Origin: an uncultured Flavobacteriaceae bacterium
GTDB lineage: Bacteria > Bacteroidota > Bacteroidia > Flavobacteriales > Flavobacteriaceae
Direction: 5' to 3'
Assembly: GCA_938088195.1 (NCBI GenBank)
Contig: CALKEO010000004.1
Span: 1 to 64,000 of the forward strand
DNA: 64,000 nucleotides
Shown: in pieces, positions 17,588 through 24,475 of the stretch
How positions within the stretch are numbered: the first letter of the stretch is position 1
How the letters are laid out: the number at the start of each line of letters is the position of its first letter
The notes under the pieces: model-generated
What the model saw: only the letters and a program-made list of their open reading frames with translations
Databases searched by the model: none
What the model was told of the DNA's origin: nothing
Program-made: the position numbers and the translations under genes

Positions 17588-18339
17588 TTCATAAATCTCT
17601 GGAAATAGGTCTTATAACTGGGTGAACTTGGCGATTTTATTTCAAAAATCTCGGCTTCGGTTTTAGCTTTAAAGTTTAGTGAGCTTTCTTTATCAACAAT
17701 AAAAAAAGTTCCTTTGCTAATTTTTTTATTATTCACATCAAGTTCACCATCAATAACAAAAAAAGAATATGTTTTTGAAGAATTTAATTTAAAATCAAAA
17801 CCGCTACTGTTTATTTTATGATTTCTAATTTCAATCATCTCTGAATCCATTTCCAAGGGAGAGCCTTCACCACAAATGACAGTGGTTTTTATCTCTGTTT
17901 TTTGGATGACAGGAAAATCTGCAACTTTGTAATCACTGTATGAAGCAGGTGAATTGAGTGTTTTAGAAATGTCCGGATCAAACCAAATTTGAAAAATTTC
18001 TGAAGAATCTAAAATTTCTTCAGCGTGAGAAATTCCGTTTCCAGATCTAATTATTTGAACGTCACCCTTGTTTAAAAGAATCCACTTTTTTTGTTTTGTA
18101 TCGTAATGTTTAATTGAACCTTTTAATACGAAACTGCATATTTCAAATCCCTGATGTGGATGAAGGGCTATAGTACTTTTTTTTCCGGGTGTCCAAGCAT
18201 GTGCCCAATAAAATAAATTTGAATAAGGTTTTAATTTACCTCCATCTTGAGGAAACCCAATAGGTTTTTTTTCTAATATTTCTCCATTATTAAAATTTCC
18301 AGAAGCTTGATTTTCTTTTTCAAAAAACGATATTGGCAT
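17584..18339 (-). CDS. Pirin family protein
   Basis: Two-cupin pirin, 251 residues. The N-terminal cupin shows the metal ligands in HPHQGFEICSFVLKGS (two His and Glu) and a later His in GNGISHAE, the usual pirin set. The C-terminal cupin is degenerate. Some pirins have quercetinase-like dioxygenase activity; most are unassigned. It is the last gene of a four-gene minus-strand run (lectin lipoprotein, YjbQ, M20 amidohydrolase, pirin), four bases after the M20 gene. Stops of this gene and the amidase gene share TTAA at 17584-17587. Confidence 0.9.
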   Translation of the reverse strand: MPISFFEKENQASGNFNNGEILEKKPIGFPQDGGKLKPYSNLFYWAHAWTPGKKSTIALHPHQGFEICSFVLKGSIKHYDTKQKKWILLNKGDVQIIRSGNGISHAEEILDSSEIFQIWFDPDISKTLNSPASYSDYKVADFPVIQKTEIKTTVICGEGSPLEMDSEMIEIRNHKINSSGFDFKLNSSKTYSFFVIDGELDVNNKKISKGTFFIVDKESSLNFKAKTEAEIFEIKSPSSPSYKTYFQRFMN

Positions 18340-18343
18340 TACA

Positions 18344-19636
18344 TTATTTGTTTTTATTTAGATAATCCAAAGCCAAGGTAGTCATAGATTTGAGTCCAGT
18401 AATCATTGCAGAGTCATCCACATAAAAATCTGGGGTATGATGAGGTGCCGCTGTTAAAGGATCTGTACCTTTTTTTGCTCCACCAATAAAAAAATACATT
18501 CCAGGAATTTTTTCTTGAAAAAAAGAAAAATCCTCAGCACCAGTAATTGCATTCATTGAATTTACATTATTGGATCCATTAATTCTTTTAAGGGATGGCA
18601 ACATGGATTGATACAGTTCTGGATCATTATAAGTTATCGGATAACTAACTTGATAAGTTACTTTAGCTTTTGCATTATTAGCACTTGCAATACTATATAC
18701 AATTTTCTCTAATCTTTTTAAAACCAATTTTTTCATTCCCTCATCTAATGTTCTAATAGTTCCAAGCATATAAAGACTTTCAGGAATAATATTACTTCGA
18801 ACACCTCCGTGAATACTTCCAATTGTAACAACAGCTGCCGCTTCGGTTAGTGGCATATTTCTACTAACAATAGTTTGAATCGAATTAATCATTTGAGAAG
18901 CAGTAACAATAGGATCAATTCCAGTCCACGGAGTTGATCCATGGGTTTGGACACCCTCAATATCAATTCTAAACTCATTCACTGCTGCCATAATTCCTTT
19001 AGGACGAACATAGACTTGGCCTGCTCCAATTTGAGACCAAATATGGAGTCCAAAAATTGCATCTACATCAGGATTTTTCAAAACACCTTCTTTAACCATT
19101 AGTTCGGCTCCTCCTTCTTCACCAGATGGGGCACCCTCCTCAGCTGGTTGAAAAATGAATTTAATTGTTCCTGGAATTTGATCTTTTAATTCAAATAATA
19201 TTTTTGCAGTTCCTAATAAAATAGCTGTGTGAGTATCATGTCCACAGGCATGCATTACAGGAACTGTTTCACCATTGTATTCTCCTATCATATTAGATTT
19301 CCATGGTAAATCAGCTCTTTCTTTTACAGGAAGACCATCAATATCAGCTCTCAAAGCAACAACTGGACCTGGCTTTCCACCCTTAAGCACTGCTACTACT
19401 CCGGTCTTTGCTACACCTGTTTGAGGATTTAGTCCAATTTTAGTTAATTCCTCTGCGATTCTTTTAGCAGTTTTAAATTCTCTATTGCTTAATTCTGCAT
19501 TTTCATGAAACCAATGTCTTAGTTCAATAATATCTGATTCATAATCAGCACTTAATTGATTAATTTTTTTATCGAACTTTTGGGCATAAGCAATAAAAGA
19601 AAATAATAGCAATGTTAAAAGAGTTAATTTTTTCAT
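18344..19636 (-). CDS. Secreted M20 family amidohydrolase
   Basis: Metallopeptidase of the M20D aminoacylase/IAA-amino acid hydrolase type, 430 residues. A Sec signal peptide is seen at residues 1-18 (ending AYA before QKF). Zinc ligands lie in MHACGHDTHTA, the catalytic Glu region in PAEEGAPSGEEGG, and a C-terminal His/Glu set in GAEDFSFF and APHHTPDF. It likely removes acyl groups from N-acyl amino acids in the periplasm. Thirty bases downstream of yjbQ and four bases before pirin, so cotranscribed. Confidence 0.93.
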   Translation of the reverse strand: MKKLTLLTLLLFSFIAYAQKFDKKINQLSADYESDIIELRHWFHENAELSNREFKTAKRIAEELTKIGLNPQTGVAKTGVVAVLKGGKPGPVVALRADIDGLPVKERADLPWKSNMIGEYNGETVPVMHACGHDTHTAILLGTAKILFELKDQIPGTIKFIFQPAEEGAPSGEEGGAELMVKEGVLKNPDVDAIFGLHIWSQIGAGQVYVRPKGIMAAVNEFRIDIEGVQTHGSTPWTGIDPIVTASQMINSIQTIVSRNMPLTEAAAVVTIGSIHGGVRSNIIPESLYMLGTIRTLDEGMKKLVLKRLEKIVYSIASANNAKAKVTYQVSYPITYNDPELYQSMLPSLKRINGSNNVNSMNAITGAEDFSFFQEKIPGMYFFIGGAKKGTDPLTAAPHHTPDFYVDDSAMITGLKSMTTLALDYLNKNK

Positions 19637-19666
19637 AGTAAAATATTTTAATTAAAAATAAGAAAA

Positions 19667-20074
19667 TTATTCGCCGATTATAGTAACAAATAATTTTCTC
19701 GATCCTCCATTATTGCGGTGTTCACATAAATAAATTCCTTGCCAAATGCCAAATTGAGGGATTCCATTTTTTATTGGAAAAGAAACTGAAGAACCTAGTA
19801 GGCTATTTTTTATGTGTGAAGTCATATCGTCTTTACCCTCATGTGTATGAGTATAATGAGTTTCATTTTCTGAAACAATTTTATTAAAATGAGTTTCAAA
19901 ATCAGCTCTTACTGATGGATCAGCATTCTCATTAATTGTTAAACTGGCTGAGGTATGTTTTATAAAAACATGTACTATTCCGTTTATTTCAGGAATTAAA
20001 TTTAAAATATGATTAGTGATTAAATGAAATCCTCTGGCATGAGGGTTTAAAAAAATTTCTTTTTGTAAAACCAC
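19667..20074 (-). CDS. YjbQ family protein (UPF0047, secondary thiamine-phosphate synthase-like)
   Basis: YjbQ/UPF0047 family, 135 residues from the chosen start. Conserved blocks: RGFHLIT near the N-terminus, HTSASLTINENADPSVR in the middle and GIWQGIYLCEHRNNGGSR at the end; the His and Glu residues form the family's metal site. The longest frame would begin at an ATG at 20125 inside the lectin gene, overlapping it by 50 bases and adding 17 residues foreign to the family. GTG at 20074 gives the usual length and falls one base after the lectin TAA stop, so I take GTG. Some members complement thiE in E. coli; the physiological role is unclear. Confidence 0.85.
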   Translation of the reverse strand: MVLQKEIFLNPHARGFHLITNHILNLIPEINGIVHVFIKHTSASLTINENADPSVRADFETHFNKIVSENETHYTHTHEGKDDMTSHIKNSLLGSSVSFPIKNGIPQFGIWQGIYLCEHRNNGGSRKLFVTIIGE

Positions 20075-20075
20075 C

Positions 20076-20669
20076 TTAGTTGATTGTTCTTGTTCCCCAG
20101 TTTTGAAATGACGAAAGACTTTCATCGCAAGTTTGTAAACTCAAATCACGAATTAAATGTACTGGATTTCCGCCGCCTCCTTCTCTGGAACTAGAAGAAA
20201 CTGTTAAACACAAATTCAAATTACTTTCTGGATTTATCTTGCCAGAAGATTGAAGAATGAATTTCTGTTTTTCGTTTTTATCACATGTTTTTAAGGCTAG
20301 TCCTGAAGATTCTTCGATATTTTCTGCTTCCATACAAACTTTAAAATGAGGAATATAAAATTCCTTTTGAGAAATTAGCTCCTTATCAAAGCCTTGATCG
20401 ATTGAAACTGCACCTTGATATGAATAACACGAATGGCTTTGCAAGCCTTTATTTACATCAGCGTTATCCTTATAACCCAATATATCTAAACAATACTTTC
20501 TTGAGTCATCAAGCGAATCAATTAAATAAATTTCAACTGGACTTGACACATTAGGAGTATTAATGTTTTGAACTGTTTCATTTGAATTGCTACAATAAAC
20601 TATAAATAAGCTAAAAAGTAAAACAAAACTCATTTTATATAATTTATTGAAAGTTAAATGTTTGCACAT
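20076..20669 (-). CDS. Ricin-type (R-type) lectin domain lipoprotein or secreted protein
   Basis: 197 residues with an N-terminal signal (hydrophobic 13-25) ending in a Cys at residue 26 (FIVYCSN); Tyr before Cys makes the lipobox imperfect. The rest resembles one beta-trefoil lectin unit: KYCLDI, CYSYQGA, QKFIL, LNLCLTV, LQTCD and FQNWG follow the CL-x-L-x-C and QxW pattern of ricin B repeats. Likely binds sugars at the cell surface. It heads the yjbQ-M20-pirin run. The start at 20669 is preferred because the alternative at 20633 has no positive charges before its hydrophobic core. Confidence 0.68.
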   Translation of the reverse strand: MCKHLTFNKLYKMSFVLLFSLFIVYCSNSNETVQNINTPNVSSPVEIYLIDSLDDSRKYCLDILGYKDNADVNKGLQSHSCYSYQGAVSIDQGFDKELISQKEFYIPHFKVCMEAENIEESSGLALKTCDKNEKQKFILQSSGKINPESNLNLCLTVSSSSREGGGGNPVHLIRDLSLQTCDESLSSFQNWGTRTIN

Positions 20670-20682
20670 AATATTTAATTAA

Positions 20683-20700
20683 ACATACTTGTTAGTATGT
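20683..20700. promoter_or_regulatory. Perfect 7-bp palindrome, candidate operator in a divergent promoter region
   Basis: ACATACT, TGTT spacer, AGTATGT: two perfect 7-base arms between the lectin operon (minus) and the NTF2-like gene (plus). The layout resembles operators of TetR-type repressors. The candidate -33 TTG of the plus-strand promoter (20689-20691) lies inside the palindrome. No regulator gene is adjacent. Confidence 0.45.
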
Positions 20701-20719
20701 GTTTGATTGACTATATTAG
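20689..20719 (+). promoter_or_regulatory. Candidate promoter for the NTF2-like gene
   Basis: TTG at 20689-20691, then 20 bases, then TATATTAG at 20712-20719, one mismatch from TAnnTTTG. The start codon is 21 bases further on. The -33 part overlaps the palindrome at 20683-20700. Confidence 0.4.
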
Positions 20720-20740
20720 AAAGCTAAACTAATAAAAATT

Positions 20741-21673
20741 ATGAAAAAAAATTTAACACTATTGTTGTTACTTACATGCTTTATTGTAAGTGCACAAAAA
20801 AAGAAAAATGGAAGTATTTATATTGATCATCCTGCAATTCAAGTAATAGAAAATTTATTTGAAGCAATGAATGCTAACGACTCTGAAAAGTTAGGTGAAT
20901 TAATTGCTGATAACTACAAAGGGATCGTTGGAGATCAAATGAACAAGGATGCAAAACCTCAAACCAAAGATCAATTCATACAATATGTCAATAATTTACA
21001 TACCAATTCTAAATATTTTTCAGTAAAAAACACTAAAAGTAGTTATCCAGATGCTGTTGAATATAAGGATGAAAATTTTAGTGGAGTTACCTGGATTTAC
21101 AGTTGGGAATACTGGACAGCAGTGGGAGGAACAACAGGGATAGACTACTCACAGCCAAGACACTCGCAATATGTTATAAATAAAGACAATAAAATAAGTT
21201 ACGCCAGATATTATTTTAACCAAGTTCCATATACAGAAACTGGAAAAAGTCAAAGAGAAATTAGTGATGGTAAAATTTATTCTCATCATTCTAATATTAA
21301 CACAGTCAGAAGATTTATAAAAGCTTTTGAACATGATGATGATGAAAATATATTTATAGATTTTGATGAAAATGCAACAGCAGATGGACTTTTTAACGAT
21401 TGGGGAAATGACCCATTATCTCTAGATGATTTGAAAGAAGGTTTTAAATCTTTTAAAGGAAATTATAAAATTAATAGTATGGATAATGTTTGGATTAAAT
21501 TTTTCGATGTAGATTCTGGATCGGATTATGTTCAATCATGGTGGAGAGTTTCAGTTGAAAGAAAAAATGATAAGAAAGAAATTGTTTTTCCTGTAATGTT
21601 TAATCATCGTTTTAACGATGATGGAAAAATAATAGGTCATTGGGAATCTTGGAATGAAGCCAAACTAAATTAA
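20741..21673 (+). CDS. Secreted NTF2-like (SnoaL-like) protein with two domains
   Basis: 310 residues. A Sec signal peptide spans residues 1-18 (TCFIVSAQ). Two NTF2/SnoaL-like folds follow: the first near residues 30-150 (HPAIQVIENLFEAMNANDSEKL then LIADNYKG), the second near 180-305 (INTVRRFIKAFEHDDDENI and FIDFDENATADGLF). Tryptophan-rich strands occur in both (SWEYWTA, SWWRVSVE). Such folds serve as binding pockets or simple enzymes; no catalytic set can be named. The gene is single on the plus strand, ends at a strong hairpin terminator and diverges from the lectin run, which may share its control. Confidence 0.78.
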   Translation: MKKNLTLLLLLTCFIVSAQKKKNGSIYIDHPAIQVIENLFEAMNANDSEKLGELIADNYKGIVGDQMNKDAKPQTKDQFIQYVNNLHTNSKYFSVKNTKSSYPDAVEYKDENFSGVTWIYSWEYWTAVGGTTGIDYSQPRHSQYVINKDNKISYARYYFNQVPYTETGKSQREISDGKIYSHHSNINTVRRFIKAFEHDDDENIFIDFDENATADGLFNDWGNDPLSLDDLKEGFKSFKGNYKINSMDNVWIKFFDVDSGSDYVQSWWRVSVERKNDKKEIVFPVMFNHRFNDDGKIIGHWESWNEAKLN

Positions 21674-21685
21674 AAAAGAAATTTT

Positions 21686-21721
21686 AAAAAAAAACACCGC
21701 CACTAAAGCGGTGTTTTTTTT
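21686..21721. terminator. Strong intrinsic terminator, probably bidirectional
   Basis: Arms AAAACACCGC (21691-21700) and GCGGTGTTTT (21708-21717) around a 7-base loop, extended by flanking A and T runs. It follows the NTF2-like gene on the plus strand and tRNA-Val on the minus strand; the A and T flanks give a U tract in both directions. Confidence 0.93.
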
Positions 21722-21728
21722 ATAAATG

Positions 21729-21803
21729 TGGGTCATACTGGATTCGAACCAGTGACTTCTACCCTGTCAAGGTAACACTCTGAACCAACTGAGTTAATGA
21801 CCC
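21729..21803 (-). tRNA. tRNA-Val (anticodon GAC)
   Basis: 75-base cloverleaf: acceptor stem GGGTCAT with ATGACCC, D stem ACTC/GAGT, anticodon stem TTACC/GGTAG with loop TTGACAG, T arm ACTGG-TTCGAAT-CCAGT, discriminator A. CCA is not encoded. It begins one base after the TAA of the CPBP gene and ends eight bases before the terminator, so it may be processed from the CPBP transcript as well as from its own promoter. Confidence 0.96.
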
Positions 21804-21804
21804 A

Positions 21805-22653
21805 TTAATTTTTTATTGTGGAATTATTTTTAAAATAATTCCAAATTATAAAAATACCTAAAATCAGAACAATAATAGACAAATAAGAGCTTTCAAATCC
21901 AAATTCTCCACCATTTAATAAATTATTTTTTGGAATAGTAAATTCAATTATTGAATATGAGTCAAGGCCACTTACTTTAAATCCAAACATTGACTGAAAA
22001 AAATTCCAACTAAAGTGCAGAGCAATTGGAAACCACAAATTTTTTGTAAAAACATAAGAAGCTCCAAGAAAAAAACCTGCTAAAAAAATATTACATAAAC
22101 CTAAAGTAGTTACGTTTGGATTTGATCCATGAATTAAAGAAAAGAAAATTGATGAAATAAATAAAGCTACATAAGGATTAAATGATTCTAACAAATTTTT
22201 TAATAAATATCCTCTAAAAACAACTTCTTCAAAAATGGATACTCCAGCGAACAAGACAATTGACATTAAAAATTTATTAAAATCAAAAGAAATACCCAAA
22301 AAAACAATTTCATTTAAAATATTTAAAATAATGTAAGCAAAAAACATAATTACAAAACCTAGAGACAAACCAAAGTAAAATTCTTTAAGTCTACCTTTTG
22401 TTTGTAAACCTATTTCAACTAAGGGTTGTTTATCAATAAACCTCATGAATAACCATAGTATGATTGCCATAAACACAATCATTAGATATTCAAGAAAAAT
22501 CATAGATTTTAAATCGATCGCTCCACTTGACATTTTATTTAAATCAAATCCAGCAACCATTAGGACTAGAGCACCTAAAACCTGAGGAATGAAAAGTAGA
22601 AAAAAGGTTAACAATGATTTGATCCAACCGTTGTGGTTCTTTATTTTTTTCAA
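21805..22653 (-). CDS. CPBP family intramembrane glutamic endopeptidase
   Basis: 282 residues with about eight membrane helices. Active-site motif FEEVVFRGYL (Glu142, Glu143, Arg147) and the later His in FFSLIHGSNPN identify the CPBP (CAAX protease and bacteriocin-processing) family. Bacterial members are intramembrane proteases with varied or unknown substrates. It overlaps the upstream TonB-C gene by four bases and is followed after one base by tRNA-Val. No bacteriocin or prenylation genes are near. Confidence 0.9.
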   Translation of the reverse strand: MKKIKNHNGWIKSLLTFFLLFIPQVLGALVLMVAGFDLNKMSSGAIDLKSMIFLEYLMIVFMAIILWLFMRFIDKQPLVEIGLQTKGRLKEFYFGLSLGFVIMFFAYIILNILNEIVFLGISFDFNKFLMSIVLFAGVSIFEEVVFRGYLLKNLLESFNPYVALFISSIFFSLIHGSNPNVTTLGLCNIFLAGFFLGASYVFTKNLWFPIALHFSWNFFQSMFGFKVSGLDSYSIIEFTIPKNNLLNGGEFGFESSYLSIIVLILGIFIIWNYFKNNSTIKN

Positions 22654-23480
22654 TTCAAGCTGGGTTTAAAAGTTATTGGAAATGTATATGAAACGGCAAC
22701 AGGCTCATCATTATTTAGACCTGGTTCAAAAAAAGGTAATTTTTTAATTACTCTTTCTGCTTCTTTTTTAAAAACATCAGGACCTAAAATAGTTAAATCA
22801 TAAATACCACCATCATTTTCAATAATAATTTCAACAAAAACAATGGCATCTTTGGCTAATGATTTAGCTTTTTTGGGGTATTTTAAATATTTCTTTATAT
22901 GATTAGTTATTTTGTCCTTAAAACATGTTTTAGATCCGTCAGAATCCATTTCTTCACATCCAGGATACAAAGGGGCCCATTCTACACTATCTAGTGGAAA
23001 AACTTGATTTTGTGAATCTGATTTTTCTGCAAGTCGGTAAGTTACGGGTACTTTAAATGAAATTGAACTAACCGAATCATTAATTTTTCCAGGAATCATC
23101 TTAGGAAGTTTATTAAAAATTGACAAAGCGGCTTCTTCAAATAATTGGTTAGCAATTAATAGTACTTCTTTGTTTTCAAATTTTACACCAACAAGACTAC
23201 TTTTAGCTTTAATATTTGAAACCGACCCGTTTTCGTTTATGTCAAAAAATACATTTACAATGGACTGAAGTCCTAAATCGTTAGCAGTTTTGGGGTAAAT
23301 AAAAAATTTACTGATGTGTTCCTCAATCGATTCATTAAAGCATTTTTGTTGTAAATTTTTTGGTATTAGTTTACATACTGGAAAAATTGGGAAATCTTTA
23401 TTACCATTATTTGGTTCCTGAGCTTTAAGTGAAAGGAACATAAACGTTGATAGTAAAGAAAAAAATATTTTTTTAAACAC
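22650..23480 (-). CDS. Secreted protein with two TonB C-terminal-like domains
   Basis: 276 residues from GTG at 23480. A cleavable signal (hydrophobic, ending SLKAQ) is followed by two copies of a TonB-C-like fold, about residues 30-150 and 165-276. Each copy opens with a Cys-containing motif (FPVCKLIPKN with KCFNESIEEHISKFF, and YPGCEEMDSDG with TCFKDKITNHIKKYL) and a YPKxA segment, then strands such as VNVFFDINENGSVSNI and VFVEIIIENDGGIYDL. It lacks the N-terminal anchor helix and proline-rich spacer of true TonB, so it is not an energy transducer in the usual form. TTG at 23489 is an alternative start. It overlaps the CPBP gene (ATGA type overlap). Confidence 0.75.
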   Translation of the reverse strand: MFKKIFFSLLSTFMFLSLKAQEPNNGNKDFPIFPVCKLIPKNLQQKCFNESIEEHISKFFIYPKTANDLGLQSIVNVFFDINENGSVSNIKAKSSLVGVKFENKEVLLIANQLFEEAALSIFNKLPKMIPGKINDSVSSISFKVPVTYRLAEKSDSQNQVFPLDSVEWAPLYPGCEEMDSDGSKTCFKDKITNHIKKYLKYPKKAKSLAKDAIVFVEIIIENDGGIYDLTILGPDVFKKEAERVIKKLPFFEPGLNNDEPVAVSYTFPITFKPSLN

Positions 23481-23545
23481 GATTTGCAAGATAATAAATT
23501 AAGTAAACGATTTTGAAGAATTAATAATTCAAAAAAAAAAATACT

Positions 23546-23553
23546 TATATTTG
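23546..23553 (+). promoter_or_regulatory. Bacteroidota -7 box TATATTTG
   Basis: Exact TAnnTTTG match 28 bases before the ATG of the lipoprotein gene at 23582. No -33 TTG at normal spacing; an A-tract (23530-23541) lies just upstream instead. Confidence 0.6.
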
Positions 23554-23581
23554 ATGAAAGACTAAATAAGTTTAAATAATT

Positions 23582-24268
23582 ATGAAAAAAATAATACTTA
23601 TTGCATTTTTATTTCCTTTGATATTTTCATCTTGTGAAAATTCAGATGCTTTGTCAGATGACGAATTAATTCAAGCAATTATTGATGCAGACAATAGGAC
23701 AACAATCTCCAAAAATGATCTTCCCAAATCGGCTATTTCAACTTTAAATGTAGAAATGCCTAATGATGTTATTAATATAGCTGTGTTAGCTCCTGAACTT
23801 GGTTATGAAGTTGAAATGAAAAGCTGGGACTTTTTTGATTTCGAATTAGATTATGAGAGAAATGATAATCAGTTTTTTTCTACCAACGGACGACCATTAG
23901 AATCATCTAAAAATAAAAAAGATGGTTGGGGAGATAAAAAAAGGAAAGATGGTAAGGATGATAAGAAAAAAAGAGGACCTTGTTTTAAGTTTCAATACCC
24001 ACTGTCCTATACAATGGGAGATGGCTCTATAATTACAGGAAATGATAGAAAAGAGATTCATTCTAAAATGAAAACTTACTTTGAGAAAAACGAAAAGACT
24101 AAAGAAAATAGACCTAAACTAAACTTCCCTGTGACTATTTTAATGTTAGATGGCGATAAAAATGAGGTTAGCAAGGAAATTGAATCGCATGACATTCTAA
24201 AAAAAGTTATGTCAAGTTGTAAAGGGAGTAAAGGAGATAAAGAAAGTGGAGACGACAGAAAAGGCTAA
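23582..24268 (+). CDS. Putative lipoprotein of unknown function
   Basis: 228 residues, not recognised. Signal peptide with lipobox FSSC (Cys18). Residues 22-110 are acidic and mixed; residues 110-132 form a very basic, Lys/Asp/Gly-rich linker (KNKKDGWGDKKRKDGKDDKK). The second half has a folded-looking region beginning CFKFQYPLSYTMGDGSIITG, a pattern of short beta strands seen in several flavobacterial lipoproteins, and ends in another Lys/Gly/Asp-rich tail with a Cys (SSCKGSKGDK). Two Cys (near 133 and 215) could form a disulfide. Preceded by an exact -7 box and followed by a hairpin terminator, so it is a single-gene unit. Confidence 0.7.
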   Translation: MKKIILIAFLFPLIFSSCENSDALSDDELIQAIIDADNRTTISKNDLPKSAISTLNVEMPNDVINIAVLAPELGYEVEMKSWDFFDFELDYERNDNQFFSTNGRPLESSKNKKDGWGDKKRKDGKDDKKKRGPCFKFQYPLSYTMGDGSIITGNDRKEIHSKMKTYFEKNEKTKENRPKLNFPVTILMLDGDKNEVSKEIESHDILKKVMSSCKGSKGDKESGDDRKG

Positions 24269-24289
24269 TTCATTTTAAAACAATTTATT

Positions 24290-24320
24290 AATAAGCCTCA
24301 GTTGAGGCTTATTTTTTTAA
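24290..24320 (+). terminator. Intrinsic terminator after the lipoprotein gene
   Basis: Arms AATAAGCCTC (24290-24299) and GAGGCTTATT (24304-24313), loop AGTT, followed by a T run. The remaining bases to 24475 show no gene, RNA or repeat that I can recognise. Confidence 0.9.
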
Positions 24321-24475
24321 TGCCTCCAAATTAAACAAGAGACCCAAAGACTTGAATATCCTCAATAGTAGAAGAAATATAAATGGTTCTATTAAAAATC
24401 CCTTTTCATTTAATTCACGACGAATATATCCAAATTAAATAAAACACTTTATCACAATAACTAAATGCAGAATTG

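Noticed and set aside
20075..20125. Longer YjbQ start overlapping the lectin gene
   Set aside because: GTG at 20074 gives the usual family length and sits one base after the lectin stop.
24321..24475. Possible gene remnant between the terminator and the sulfatase gene
   Set aside because: No frame of useful length and no similarity that I can recognise.
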